Source: Robiginitomaculum sp.
GTDB lineage: Bacteria > Pseudomonadota > Alphaproteobacteria > Caulobacterales > Maricaulaceae
DNA length: 22,405 bases
Assembly: GCA_027071965.1 (NCBI GenBank)
Contig: JALSYJ010000018.1
Coordinates: 1-22,405, forward strand
Reading direction: 5' to 3'
Part shown: one piece after another, positions 1-7,298 of the stretch
Position numbering within the stretch: position 1 is the first letter of the stretch
Layout: each line of letters opens with the position of its first letter
Notes under the pieces: model-generated
The model's database searches: none
What the model saw: the letters and a program-made list of their open reading frames with translations, nothing else
Told to the model about the DNA's origin: nothing
Made by a program: the position numbers and the translations under genes

Positions 1-31
1 GAAGCCAGCACAAGAGGTAATGGCTGCAGAC

Positions 32-868
32 TCATTCTGTTTCTTCTCTTTCTTGAATCAAAGAAATAATTTTAGCTGCAGTTTCTTCGATGGATCTTCT
101 TGTTACATCGATAACCGGCCATTGATGCCTGGCAAATAATCGTTTTGAGTGCACCACCTCTCGTCTTACCTCTGTTTCATCTACATAAGCGGTGGTTCTT
201 TGTTCATTTAGTGATAACAGCCTGTTTCTTCTTATTTGCACTAGGCGTTTTGGACTGATGGTTAGGCCAACTACCAGTGGCTTTTGCAAATCTTCTATTT
301 CCAATGGTAAATCAACGCCCGGAACCACAGGTATATTTGCAGCCTTTATTCCACGATTGGCCAAATATACACAAGTTGGCGTTTTAGATGTGCGACTAAC
401 CCCCAAAAGAATAACCTCTGCATTATTTAGTCGTGAACCAAGCTGTCCATCATCATGAGTTGTTGCAAAGTTAAGTGCGTCAATTCTGCGATAATAATTA
501 TCGTTTTGGGTGTGCTGTGCTCCGGTTTCATGAATAATTGGTGTCCCCAAATACTGACTCATCGTCTTTAGCAATGGATCCAGAACATCGGTGCATGGAG
601 TACCATTTTCTGCGCACCACGAAACCAACTGCTCACGACGGCTCTCACTTACAATGGTAAACATCACCAGTCCTGGGTGTTTTTCCAGCGCTTCGATAAC
701 CTGTTCCATCTGCCGTTCCGAGCGAACCAGAGTATGAAGGTGCTCAATTGGGATAAGTTTTGAAAACTGCGCGCAAGTGGCGCGCATTACTCCGGCCAGT
801 GTTTCTCCTGTTGAATCAGAAACCAGATGCACATGTAAAAATAACCCAGGTGTTGAGGGAGAACTCAT
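32..868 (-). CDS. ppsR: Pyruvate,phosphate dikinase / PEP synthase regulatory protein (DUF299)
   Basis: A 278-residue cytoplasmic protein of the DUF299 family. These are bifunctional ADP-dependent kinases/phosphorylases that inactivate and reactivate PEP synthase or pyruvate,phosphate dikinase at the pyruvate-PEP node. The N-terminal VSDSTGET (about residues 16-23) and the P-loop-like GVSRTSKTP (about 156-164) are family hallmarks, and the length is normal. The ATG at 868 is the first in-frame start and places the conserved N-terminus correctly. The gene is transcribed away from the AT-rich gap that separates it from hemE. This ppsR/hemE pairing flanks the origin in Caulobacter and Rickettsia. 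Which of the two target enzymes it controls cannot be told from this window. Confidence 0.93.
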   Translation of the reverse strand: MSSPSTPGLFLHVHLVSDSTGETLAGVMRATCAQFSKLIPIEHLHTLVRSERQMEQVIEALEKHPGLVMFTIVSESRREQLVSWCAENGTPCTDVLDPLLKTMSQYLGTPIIHETGAQHTQNDNYYRRIDALNFATTHDDGQLGSRLNNAEVILLGVSRTSKTPTCVYLANRGIKAANIPVVPGVDLPLEIEDLQKPLVVGLTISPKRLVQIRRNRLLSLNEQRTTAYVDETEVRREVVHSKRLFARHQWPVIDVTRRSIEETAAKIISLIQEREETE

Positions 869-890
869 GGTAAAACACCTTGGTTAAATG

Positions 891-905
891 TTAACAAAAT
901 GTTAA
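891..905. promoter_or_regulatory. CtrA-type binding site (TTAA-N7-TTAA)
   Basis: The sequence reads TTAA-CAAAATG-TTAA, an exact match to the full CtrA box spacing. Another TTAA half-site lies at 884-887. In Caulobacter, phosphorylated CtrA binds such sites in the origin and blocks initiation. The site lies 23-37 bases upstream of the ppsR start codon, so it could equally control that promoter. AT-rich DNA gives chance matches, and binding is inferred. Confidence 0.6.
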
Positions 906-920
906 CAGGATTTGGCATTT

Positions 921-1060
921 TTTATCCTTTTTCTTAACAATCTTGCACCTAACCATTTCTTACAAGTTTTTCACATTGTTTCCACAGGCAAAATAATACA
1001 GATTAGAAAATCTTCAGCTTCATTTTTTTTGTGCATTTTCTTCTTTGAATTTATCCTTTT
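921..1060 (+). repeat. Direct repeat TTTATCCTTTT in the origin region (two copies)
   Basis: The 11-mer TTTATCCTTTT occurs at 921-931 and again at 1050-1060, about 129 bases apart. Each copy contains TTATCC, the first six bases of the DnaA box, but lacks the CACA end. They may be low-affinity DnaA sites or binding sites of another initiator-associated protein. The T-rich background makes chance possible. Confidence 0.4.
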
Positions 1061-1108
1061 GATATTATTATATTTTTTTGTGTTTTTTTTGATGAGCATA
1101 TTTGTTTT

Positions 1109-1117
1109 TGTGGATAA
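1109..1117 (-). promoter_or_regulatory. Perfect DnaA box (TTATCCACA)
   Basis: The plus strand reads TGTGGATAA, the exact complement of the high-affinity DnaA box. It sits at the hemE side of the T-rich stretch, the usual arrangement of a DnaA anchor box next to an unwinding element. It is the only perfect box I found in the gap. Confidence 0.8.
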
Positions 1118-1211
1118 AACTGTAATTTTCTGTATACCTGTGTTTTCCAAGAAGTTATCAGCATAAAAAAAATCATAACAACTTTTAAATTAAGTAATTA
1201 GGTAAAAATCT

Positions 1212-2243
1212 GTGTCCCTCCCTTTGCTTGTTAAAACTTTAAATGGTCAAATTAATGATCGTCCTCCGGTATGGATAATGCGTCAGGCTGGCAGATATCT
1301 TCCCGAATATCGAGAATTAAGACAAGAAGCGAAAAATTTTATAGATTTTTGTCTTAATCCTGAAATGGCTGCAGAGGCAACTTTGCAACCATTGCGACGA
1401 TTTGATCTTGATGCAGCTATTTTGTTTGCTGATATATTATTAATTCCAATGGCGTTTGGAATGAATTTGCAATTCATTCCAGGAAAAGGCCCGGTTCTTG
1501 ATCCGGTTTCAATTAATGATAATCTCGATAAATATCGAAACAAATGGTCGGTTGAAACGCTAAAAAATGTTGGTGAAACAGTCGAAAGGGTAAGGGCGGC
1601 ACTACCAAAGGACAAGGCTCTTATTGGTTTTGCAGGATCTCCTTGGACTGTTGCAACTTATATGGTTGAAGGAGAAGGAAGCCGGGATAAATGGGATGCA
1701 AGAGTCTGGGCATGGAAATATCCGGAAGGATTTGATCAATTATTGCGCTTAATTGAAGAAGCCACAGTAGAATATCTTTTAATGCAGGTTAAATCTGGTG
1801 CTCAGGTGCTGAAGCTTTTTGATTCATGGACAGATAATTTGTCACCAGTGCTGTTTGAGCAAGTGGTAATTAAACCTACTGCCAGAATAATCAGGCAATT
1901 GCGAAACAAGGGCGTAACCTGTCCAATTATAGGGTTTCCAAGAGGCTGTGGCGGGTTGATTGGTAAATATGTATCAGAAACCGATTGTACAGCCATAGGG
2001 CTTGATCAGGGACAAACGGCAAGCTTTGTCGATAGCTGTTTGCCGCCAATGTTTCCTGTGCAGGGAAATCTGGATAATTCCCTGTTTATGGCAGGAGGTG
2101 AACGTCTGGAGCCGGAAATAGAGCGAATTATCAGTGATTTTTCTAACAGGCCACATATTTTTAATTTAGGCCACGGTATTACGCCTAAAACACCAATTAC
2201 TCATATGCAAAGAATGATTAAGGCCGTAAAGGGTTCAAGTTGA
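1212..2243 (+). CDS. hemE: Uroporphyrinogen decarboxylase
   Basis: A cytosolic enzyme of 343 residues that removes the four acetate carboxyls of uroporphyrinogen III to give coproporphyrinogen III in heme synthesis. The first family signature, RPPVWIMRQAGRYLPEY, lies at residues 17-33, and the second, IIGFPRGCGG, falls in the middle of the protein. The acidic FADILL segment carries the conserved substrate-binding Asp. The start is GTG at 1212, because no ATG gives the conserved N-terminus; the only visible ribosome-binding element is a weak AGGT at 1200-1203. It is the first gene of the hemE-hemH-hemJ operon, directly downstream of the putative origin. Its base composition is clearly AT-richer than that of the genes from rho onward. 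Confidence 0.97.
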   Translation: MSLPLLVKTLNGQINDRPPVWIMRQAGRYLPEYRELRQEAKNFIDFCLNPEMAAEATLQPLRRFDLDAAILFADILLIPMAFGMNLQFIPGKGPVLDPVSINDNLDKYRNKWSVETLKNVGETVERVRAALPKDKALIGFAGSPWTVATYMVEGEGSRDKWDARVWAWKYPEGFDQLLRLIEEATVEYLLMQVKSGAQVLKLFDSWTDNLSPVLFEQVVIKPTARIIRQLRNKGVTCPIIGFPRGCGGLIGKYVSETDCTAIGLDQGQTASFVDSCLPPMFPVQGNLDNSLFMAGGERLEPEIERIISDFSNRPHIFNLGHGITPKTPITHMQRMIKAVKGSS

Positions 2244-3220
2244 GCAGAATAAACAAAAAAATAGCCGTGGTTTTATTTAATTTAGGCGGTCCTGATAAAC
2301 AAAATGACGTTCGTCCGTTTTTGAAAAACCTGTTTAGCGATCCGGCAATTATAGATCTTCCATTTGGTTTTAGGCATCTTCTGGCAGAAATTATTAGTCA
2401 AAGACGTGAAAAAACAGCCCGTGCAAACTATCAGTTGATGGGTGGCGGATCATGTTTACTTGAAGAAACAGAAAACCAAAGAGCTGTTTTGGAAAAAGAA
2501 CTTAAAAACAAGTATCCAGATTATGAATGGTTTTGTGTCACCGCTATGAGATATTGGAAGCCTCGGGCAAAAAGCGCCTTGGAGAAGGTCATAGAATTTG
2601 CACCGGACGAGGTGGTTTTATTACCCCTTTACCCGCAGTTTTCAAAATCTACCAGTCAGTCATCTTTTGATGAATGGGAAAAATTGGCACAGCCTTATAA
2701 TTGGAAAACCAGAAAAGTAGTTTCCTATGAAACCGATGATCTTTTTATCAAGGCTCATGTAGATAGAATTATTAAAATATGGGAAAAATCAGAAAAGCCA
2801 AATAATATCAAGGTGTTATTTAGTGCTCATGGTTTACCACAAAGGAATATAGAAAGTGGTGACCCTTATCAGCAGCAAATTGAGAGCACTGTAACTGCAA
2901 TTGTTAGTCAACTGCCAAAGGAACTGCAAGAAACGCAAATTTGCTATCAAAGCAGGGTAGGAAGGTTAAAGTGGATTGGCCCAAGCACAATTGAAACTAT
3001 AAAAAAAGCAGGGGAAGAAAAACGAAATGTGATGTTGGTTCCGGTTTCTTTTGTTTCTGAACATGTTGAAACCCTCGTAGAACTTGATATTGAAATTTTT
3101 GAAATAGCCAAAAAAAGCGGAGTAAACCTGTTTTTGCGTGTTGAAGCGTTGCGAACACACCCTGATTTTATTTTGGCTTTGGTCGAGCTGGTTTCTAACA
3201 GTATGACAGAAATTAATTAA
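2240..3220 (+). CDS. hemH: Ferrochelatase
   Basis: Inserts Fe(II) into protoporphyrin IX, the last step of heme synthesis. It has 326 residues. The signature LFSAHGLP lies at about 193-200, with the metal-binding His at 197. The second conserved acidic helix, SEHVETLVELDIE, lies near 275-287, and the N-terminal LFNLGGP motif is present. The start is TTG at 2240, whose bases overlap the hemE TGA stop (TTGA). It is the only start that keeps the N-terminal strand MSRINKKIAVVLFNLGGP. The AAAGGG at 2228-2233 can serve as ribosome-binding site. The TTG start and 4-base overlap suggest translational coupling to hemE. Confidence 0.96.
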   Translation: MSRINKKIAVVLFNLGGPDKQNDVRPFLKNLFSDPAIIDLPFGFRHLLAEIISQRREKTARANYQLMGGGSCLLEETENQRAVLEKELKNKYPDYEWFCVTAMRYWKPRAKSALEKVIEFAPDEVVLLPLYPQFSKSTSQSSFDEWEKLAQPYNWKTRKVVSYETDDLFIKAHVDRIIKIWEKSEKPNNIKVLFSAHGLPQRNIESGDPYQQQIESTVTAIVSQLPKELQETQICYQSRVGRLKWIGPSTIETIKKAGEEKRNVMLVPVSFVSEHVETLVELDIEIFEIAKKSGVNLFLRVEALRTHPDFILALVELVSNSMTEIN

Positions 3221-3679
3221 ATGGATTTTGTGGTTGAACAGTATAATTGGTGGCGAGCTGGGCACATTGTTTTTGTGATTTTCTGGATGGCAGCATTGTT
3301 GTTTTTACCTAGAAAATTTGTCTATCAGTTTAGAACCCCTGTAAACAGCGCTGCTAGTGCTGATCTGATAAATCAGCAAAAAGTTTTGATAAGGATAATT
3401 ATGAACCCTTCCGGGATGGGTGCATGGTTGTTTGGAGTTTTGCTATTATTTGCAAATTACGGTCGCTCTGGTTCTTTGGAAATATTCCAACAGCCTGCCT
3501 GGATTATAAAGCTTGTGCTTGTAGTTATTATGAGCTGTTTTCACGTTTTTTATCTTATAAGCCATAAAAACTTTTGTTATGAAAACCGAACACACAGCGA
3601 AAAATTTTGGCGTATATTAAACGAGGGCCCTGCCATTTTAAGCATATTAATTGTTGTTACGGCAGTAGTTTATATTTAG
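3221..3679 (+). CDS. hemJ: Protoporphyrinogen IX oxidase, HemJ type
   Basis: An integral inner-membrane protein of 152 residues with about four hydrophobic segments (roughly 12-30, 65-85, 90-112 and 133-151). It matches the HemJ (UPF0093) family, which oxidises protoporphyrinogen IX to protoporphyrin IX in bacteria lacking HemY or HemG. The conserved His in the first helix (H15, in RAGHIVFVIFWMA), the LPRKFVY motif, the IMNP motif and the ENRTHSEKFWRILNEGP stretch near the end are all visible. The ATG starts on the base after the hemH stop. Context is strong: it lies between hemH and rho and completes the coproporphyrinogen-to-heme branch except for HemF/HemN, which is not in the window. Confidence 0.93.
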   Translation: MDFVVEQYNWWRAGHIVFVIFWMAALLFLPRKFVYQFRTPVNSAASADLINQQKVLIRIIMNPSGMGAWLFGVLLLFANYGRSGSLEIFQQPAWIIKLVLVVIMSCFHVFYLISHKNFCYENRTHSEKFWRILNEGPAILSILIVVTAVVYI

Positions 3680-3821
3680 CAGGGCTTGACGGTGGGTTAT
3701 AGCTGTGGTTTTCGTAAATCCCTTCTTATTGAAACAGTTTAATCTGTTTCGCACACACAAATTTTAGCAAAACAAGCCTACTCGCCAGAAAATCACAGGC
3801 GAGCAGAGCACAGGGTTGAAT
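3680..3821 (+). promoter_or_regulatory. rho leader with two inverted repeats
   Basis: A 142-base gap between hemJ and rho. The inverted repeat GAAACAG-TTTAAT-CTGTTTC lies at 3731-3750, and CTCGCC-N11-GGCGAG lies at 3781-3803, just ahead of the rho ribosome-binding site (AGGG 3812-3815). Neither stem is followed by a T-tract on the plus strand, so neither looks like an intrinsic terminator. A TTGAC at 3686-3690 could be a -35 element, but no good -10 follows. rho is autoregulated through its leader in E. coli. A similar role here is inference. Confidence 0.4.
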
Positions 3822-5159
3822 ATGAGCAATTTAGATCAGGAAGAGCAAACAGTAATTGATGAGCCAGCCAAAAAGGCCAGCAACCCATTTGGTTTAACCA
3901 AGATGGCAATGGCTGAATTAAAGGAAAAATCACCCAAGGCCCTGTTGGAGTTTGCAGAAAAGCTGGAAATTCAAAACGCATCAACCATGCGAAAACAGGA
4001 TATGATGTTTGCAATCCTAAAAGACCTGGCTGAACGTGATGTAGAGGTAATTGGGCAGGGCACATTGGAGGTTATGCAAGACGGGTTTGGTTTTTTGCGC
4101 TCGGCGGATGCAAATTATTTGGCTGGCCCGGATGATATTTATGTCAGCCCGGCACAGATTAAAAAAATGGCCTTGCGGACAGGAGACACAGTTGAAGGCG
4201 AAATCCGTTCACCACGGGATGAAGAGCGTTATTTTGCCTTGCGAAAAGTTACACTAATAAACTTTGAAGACCCTGAAAAAGCGCGTCACAAGGTTCATTT
4301 TGACAATCTTACGCCGCTTTATCCTGAAGACAGGATGTATATGGAAACCAAGGATCCAACAAAAAAGGACAGATCTGGTAGAGTTATTGATATTGTTGCG
4401 CCGCTTGGAAAAGGACAAAGAGCATTAATTGTTGCCCCGCCCCGCACCGGTAAAACCGTTTTGTTGCAAAACATTGCCATTGCTATTGCAGAAAATCAGC
4501 CGGAATGTTTTTTGATAGTTCTGCTGATAGATGAGCGCCCAGAAGAAGTTACGGATATGCAGCGCTCAGTTAAAGGTGAGGTAATAGCATCAACCTTTGA
4601 CGAACCACCAACACGGCACGTGCAAATCGCTGAAATGGTTATAGAAAAAGCGAAAAGACTTGTTGAGCATGGCAGAGATGTAGTTATTTTGCTTGATTCA
4701 ATAACCCGTCTGGGCCGGGCCTATAACACAGTTGTTCCGTCTTCTGGGAAGGTTTTGACCGGCGGTGTTGATGCAAATGCCCTGCAGCGCCCAAAACGGT
4801 TTTTTGGAGCGGCGAGAAACATTGAGCACGGCGGATCATTGACCATAGTTTCTACAGCTTTGATTGATACAGGCTCGCGTATGGATGATGTGATCTTTGA
4901 AGAGTTTAAGGGAACAGGAAATTCAGAAATTGTTCTGGACAGGAAGGTTTCTGATAAACGGGTGTTCCCGGCAATTGATGTTACAAAGTCAGGAACAAGA
5001 AAAGAAGAGCTTATTGTTGATGCGGACAAGCTTGCCAAAACATTTGTGCTAAGACGCATTATCAACCCGATGGGTACGATTGATGCTATTGAGTTTTTGT
5101 TGGAGAAACTGCGTCAAACCAAAGATAATGAAGAGTTTTTTGACAGCATGAACACTTAA
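3822..5159 (+). CDS. rho: Transcription termination factor Rho
   Basis: A hexameric RNA-dependent ATPase/helicase that releases RNA at Rho-dependent terminators. It has 445 residues from the ATG at 3822. A TTG two codons upstream (3816) is in frame, but the AGGG at 3812-3815 suits the ATG better. Domain order: N-terminal Rho_N helix bundle (about 18-65), cold-shock-like RNA-binding fold (GTLEVMQDGFGFLRS, about 80-94), then the RecA-like ATPase with Walker A APPRTGKT at 205-212 and Walker B VVILLDS with Asp at 292. It is of normal length and complete. The family has no better alternative. The structured leader upstream suggests autoregulation. Confidence 0.97.
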   Translation: MSNLDQEEQTVIDEPAKKASNPFGLTKMAMAELKEKSPKALLEFAEKLEIQNASTMRKQDMMFAILKDLAERDVEVIGQGTLEVMQDGFGFLRSADANYLAGPDDIYVSPAQIKKMALRTGDTVEGEIRSPRDEERYFALRKVTLINFEDPEKARHKVHFDNLTPLYPEDRMYMETKDPTKKDRSGRVIDIVAPLGKGQRALIVAPPRTGKTVLLQNIAIAIAENQPECFLIVLLIDERPEEVTDMQRSVKGEVIASTFDEPPTRHVQIAEMVIEKAKRLVEHGRDVVILLDSITRLGRAYNTVVPSSGKVLTGGVDANALQRPKRFFGAARNIEHGGSLTIVSTALIDTGSRMDDVIFEEFKGTGNSEIVLDRKVSDKRVFPAIDVTKSGTRKEELIVDADKLAKTFVLRRIINPMGTIDAIEFLLEKLRQTKDNEEFFDSMNT

Positions 5160-5175
5160 AACAGCAGGGGTATTT

Positions 5176-5793
5176 ATGAGTATTAAATTATATCACGCCA
5201 GACACAGCCGCTCGCTTCGGGTATTGTGGTTGTTGGAGGAAGCTGGCCTGCCCTATACGCTGGAAGTTGTTGATCTTGCCCTTGGCAACACGGGTGGCGA
5301 AAGTTATGCCAAGATAAACCCTTTGCAAAAAGTTCCTGCCATTAAGGTTGAAAATGAAGTTTTGCAGGAAAGCACGGCTATTTTGGAGTTTCTTGCCAAC
5401 CGTTTTGATCTGGACAATTTGCTGGTGTCAAAAGATCATGAAGATTATGGCCGGTTCTTGCAATGGCTCCATGGTGGTGAATCGGGATTTGGGATGTATC
5501 TTTCCCTTTATTTTGGCCACACTGTTTTATTGCCAAAAGAACAGCGAAACAAGATGATGGCTGTTTGGGCTGAAGATAATTTGAAAAAAATACTTAATCT
5601 GTTTGCAGAATCTTTGGCAGATCGAGAATTTATAGCTGCTGACAGGTTTACAATTGCCGATATTTCGGTGGGTTATATTTTATACGGTTTATCATTGCTT
5701 GGAAAACAAGAAGAAATGGCGCCAAAAAGCGTGCTTGCATGGTGGAGGAGCATATCAGAGCGCCCGGCCCTTCAAAAAGCCACAAGCCTTTAA
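5176..5793 (+). CDS. Glutathione S-transferase family protein
   Basis: A 205-residue cytosolic protein with the two-domain GST architecture. The N-terminal thioredoxin fold (residues 1-78) has HSRSLRVLWLLEEAGLPY, with a likely glutathione-activating Ser, and the KVPAIKV cis-Pro loop. The QESTAILEFLA segment has the Glu-Ser pair that binds the glutathione gamma-glutamyl group. The C-terminal part is the all-helical domain with the DRFTIADISVGY motif. The ATG at 5176 follows AGGGG by 5 bases, an excellent ribosome-binding site, 16 bases after the rho stop. It is probably cotranscribed with rho. The substrate is unknown. It resembles beta/theta-like bacterial GSTs, but the subclass is not certain. 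Confidence 0.88.
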   Translation: MSIKLYHARHSRSLRVLWLLEEAGLPYTLEVVDLALGNTGGESYAKINPLQKVPAIKVENEVLQESTAILEFLANRFDLDNLLVSKDHEDYGRFLQWLHGGESGFGMYLSLYFGHTVLLPKEQRNKMMAVWAEDNLKKILNLFAESLADREFIAADRFTIADISVGYILYGLSLLGKQEEMAPKSVLAWWRSISERPALQKATSL

Positions 5794-5840
5794 GCACCAA
5801 CCTTTTTCTGGCACTTGAACCGAATCTGGCGGCATAACTA

Positions 5841-7184
5841 ATGGTTGATTGCGAAAAGGATACTATTTTTGCCCTGGCCAGCGCCCGGGGGCGGGCCGGA
5901 GTTGCCGTTATTCGTATTTCTGGATACAAAGCCCTATGGGCGGTGCAGACACTGACTTCCGGCGGCGCCTTTTCTCCTGGTACATTTCAACTTGCCTGTT
6001 TAAGAGACCCAAAGGATGGAAGCGCTTTAGATCAGGCAATTGTTTTATTTTTTTCCGGCCCGAAAAGTTTTACCGGCGAAGACGTTGTGGAGCTGCAATG
6101 TCACGGAAGCCCCGCAGTTGTTGATGCGATATTTAACGTTCTGCTGGAGATGGGATTACGACCTGCAGAACCCGGAGAATTTACTCGCAGAGCGTTTGTT
6201 AATGGACGAATGGATCTTGTGCAAGCAGAGGGCTTGGCTGATCTTGTTGATGCTCGCACAGAAGGGCAACGGCAGCAGGCGCTTCAGCAAATGGGCGGAA
6301 GTTTAAGTCAATATGTTGTAAAATGGCGAACCTTGCTTTTGGATCTTTTGGCACAGGTTGAGGCCGAAATAGACTTTTCAGAAGAAGAAGATGTTCCAGG
6401 CGCCTTAAGCGCCCGGATATTGCCGGGCATATCAAACCTCGAACAGGAACTAGCGGAGCATTTAAGACAATCCGGACGAGGCAAAAAGGTAAGAGACGGG
6501 TTTTTGATAGCCTTGATCGGGCCAGTAAATGCTGGAAAATCAACGCTTCTTAACGCCCTGTCAGGAGAAGATCGGGCCATTGTTTCCAATCAGCCGGGAA
6601 CAACCCGCGACGTGGTTGAGGTGCAAACACAAATTGGCGGGTTTCTAGTAACAATTGCAGACACTGCCGGATTGCGAAAAACCAGACAAAAAATTGAAAA
6701 AGAAGGAATTAGAAGAACAAAGATTACCGCAAGCAATGCGGACTTAAGGCTTTTTTTGCTAGAGTGCGGGCAAGAGAGGCCAGATGAAATGCTTGCAGAA
6801 GCAAAGGCTGGCGATTTGTTTTTACAGACCAAGGCCGATCTTAATAAAAGCCCCGTTTATGATGAGGGTTGGTTGTTGATTTCTGCAAAAACCGGCTTGG
6901 GCATGAAGGAGCTACAGGACAATTTACAGGAAAAAGTAGAGCAGCAATTATCTGCAACCGAAGCACCAAGCCTGACTAGGCAGCGTCACGTCAAAGCAAT
7001 TGATTCTGCGCTGGGCTTTTTGGCATCAGCAAAGACCGGTCTGCACGAAGATGGAGACTTACGCCCTGAGCTGGTTGCCGATGACCTTCGACAGTGTGGA
7101 ATTTGTTTAGGCAGCTTGTTGGGAGAGCTGGGGTCGGAACAGGTGTTAGACCAAATTTTTGGTGAATTTTGCATTGGCAAATAG
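5841..7184 (+). CDS. mnmE: tRNA uridine-5-carboxymethylaminomethyl modification GTPase MnmE
   Basis: With MnmG it installs the cmnm5 group on U34 of tRNAs reading two-family-box codons. It has 447 residues. The N-terminal tetrahydrofolate-binding dimerisation domain begins with DTIFALASARGRAGVAVIRISG. The G domain carries P-loop GPVNAGKST (about 227-235), GTTRD switch I, DTAG near 274 and a TKAD G4 motif. The protein ends in the conserved C-I-G-K (444-447), whose Cys marks the family. The ATG at 5841 gives the expected N-terminus, although the ribosome-binding site is weak. It heads the mnmE-mnmG-rsmG-parA-parB cluster found in many bacteria near the origin. Confidence 0.96.
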   Translation: MVDCEKDTIFALASARGRAGVAVIRISGYKALWAVQTLTSGGAFSPGTFQLACLRDPKDGSALDQAIVLFFSGPKSFTGEDVVELQCHGSPAVVDAIFNVLLEMGLRPAEPGEFTRRAFVNGRMDLVQAEGLADLVDARTEGQRQQALQQMGGSLSQYVVKWRTLLLDLLAQVEAEIDFSEEEDVPGALSARILPGISNLEQELAEHLRQSGRGKKVRDGFLIALIGPVNAGKSTLLNALSGEDRAIVSNQPGTTRDVVEVQTQIGGFLVTIADTAGLRKTRQKIEKEGIRRTKITASNADLRLFLLECGQERPDEMLAEAKAGDLFLQTKADLNKSPVYDEGWLLISAKTGLGMKELQDNLQEKVEQQLSATEAPSLTRQRHVKAIDSALGFLASAKTGLHEDGDLRPELVADDLRQCGICLGSLLGELGSEQVLDQIFGEFCIGK

Positions 7185-7196
7185 CGCAAAGCAAAA

Positions 7197-7212
7197 TGTT
7201 TCACGTGAAACA
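7197..7212. promoter_or_regulatory. parS centromere site 1
   Basis: A perfect 16-bp palindrome TGTTTCACGTGAAACA, identical to the consensus parS bound by ParB/Spo0J. It lies in the 114-base mnmE-mnmG gap, 12 bases after the mnmE stop, about 6 kb from the putative origin and 3.4 kb from parB. By family knowledge, ParB loads here with CTP and spreads. Confidence 0.95.
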
Positions 7213-7298
7213 ATGTAAAACAGATTCGACTTTTTCCAAAAAAATAAGTACAGCACTGAGCTGCAATAGCAGAAACCACAGTTTTATTCGGGCGCGTC

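Larger units (their letters stand above)
869..1211. other. oriC: Putative chromosomal replication origin (ppsR-hemE intergenic)
   Basis: A 343-bp non-coding gap, far richer in A+T than its surroundings, lies between divergent ppsR and hemE. This is the position of the mapped origin in Caulobacter (Cori) and the proposed one in Rickettsia. Directly visible are a perfect DnaA box on the minus strand (1109-1117), weaker 7-of-9 matches to the box at 967-975 and 978-986, a full TTAA-N7-TTAA CtrA-type site (891-905), an 11-base direct repeat containing the TTATCC half of a DnaA box (921-931 and 1050-1060), and a T-tract region at about 1021-1090 suited to unwinding. The promoters of ppsR and hemE must also lie here, but I could not assign -10 boxes reliably among the T-tracts. 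Origin function is inferred from synteny and motifs. Confidence 0.8.

Noticed and set aside
912..1166. 84-codon open frame in the origin gap, rich in Phe, Leu and Ile
   Set aside because: The composition is what a T-rich strand gives by translation. It covers the DnaA box and the unwinding candidate, and has no ribosome-binding site or recognisable pattern.
3731..3750. Intrinsic terminator for the heme operon
   Set aside because: The stem GAAACAG/CTGTTTC is not followed by a T-tract on the plus strand and has few G-C pairs.
4611..4624. Possible third parS around CACGTG in rho
   Set aside because: Only the central hexamer matches; the flanking TGTTT and AAACA arms are missing.
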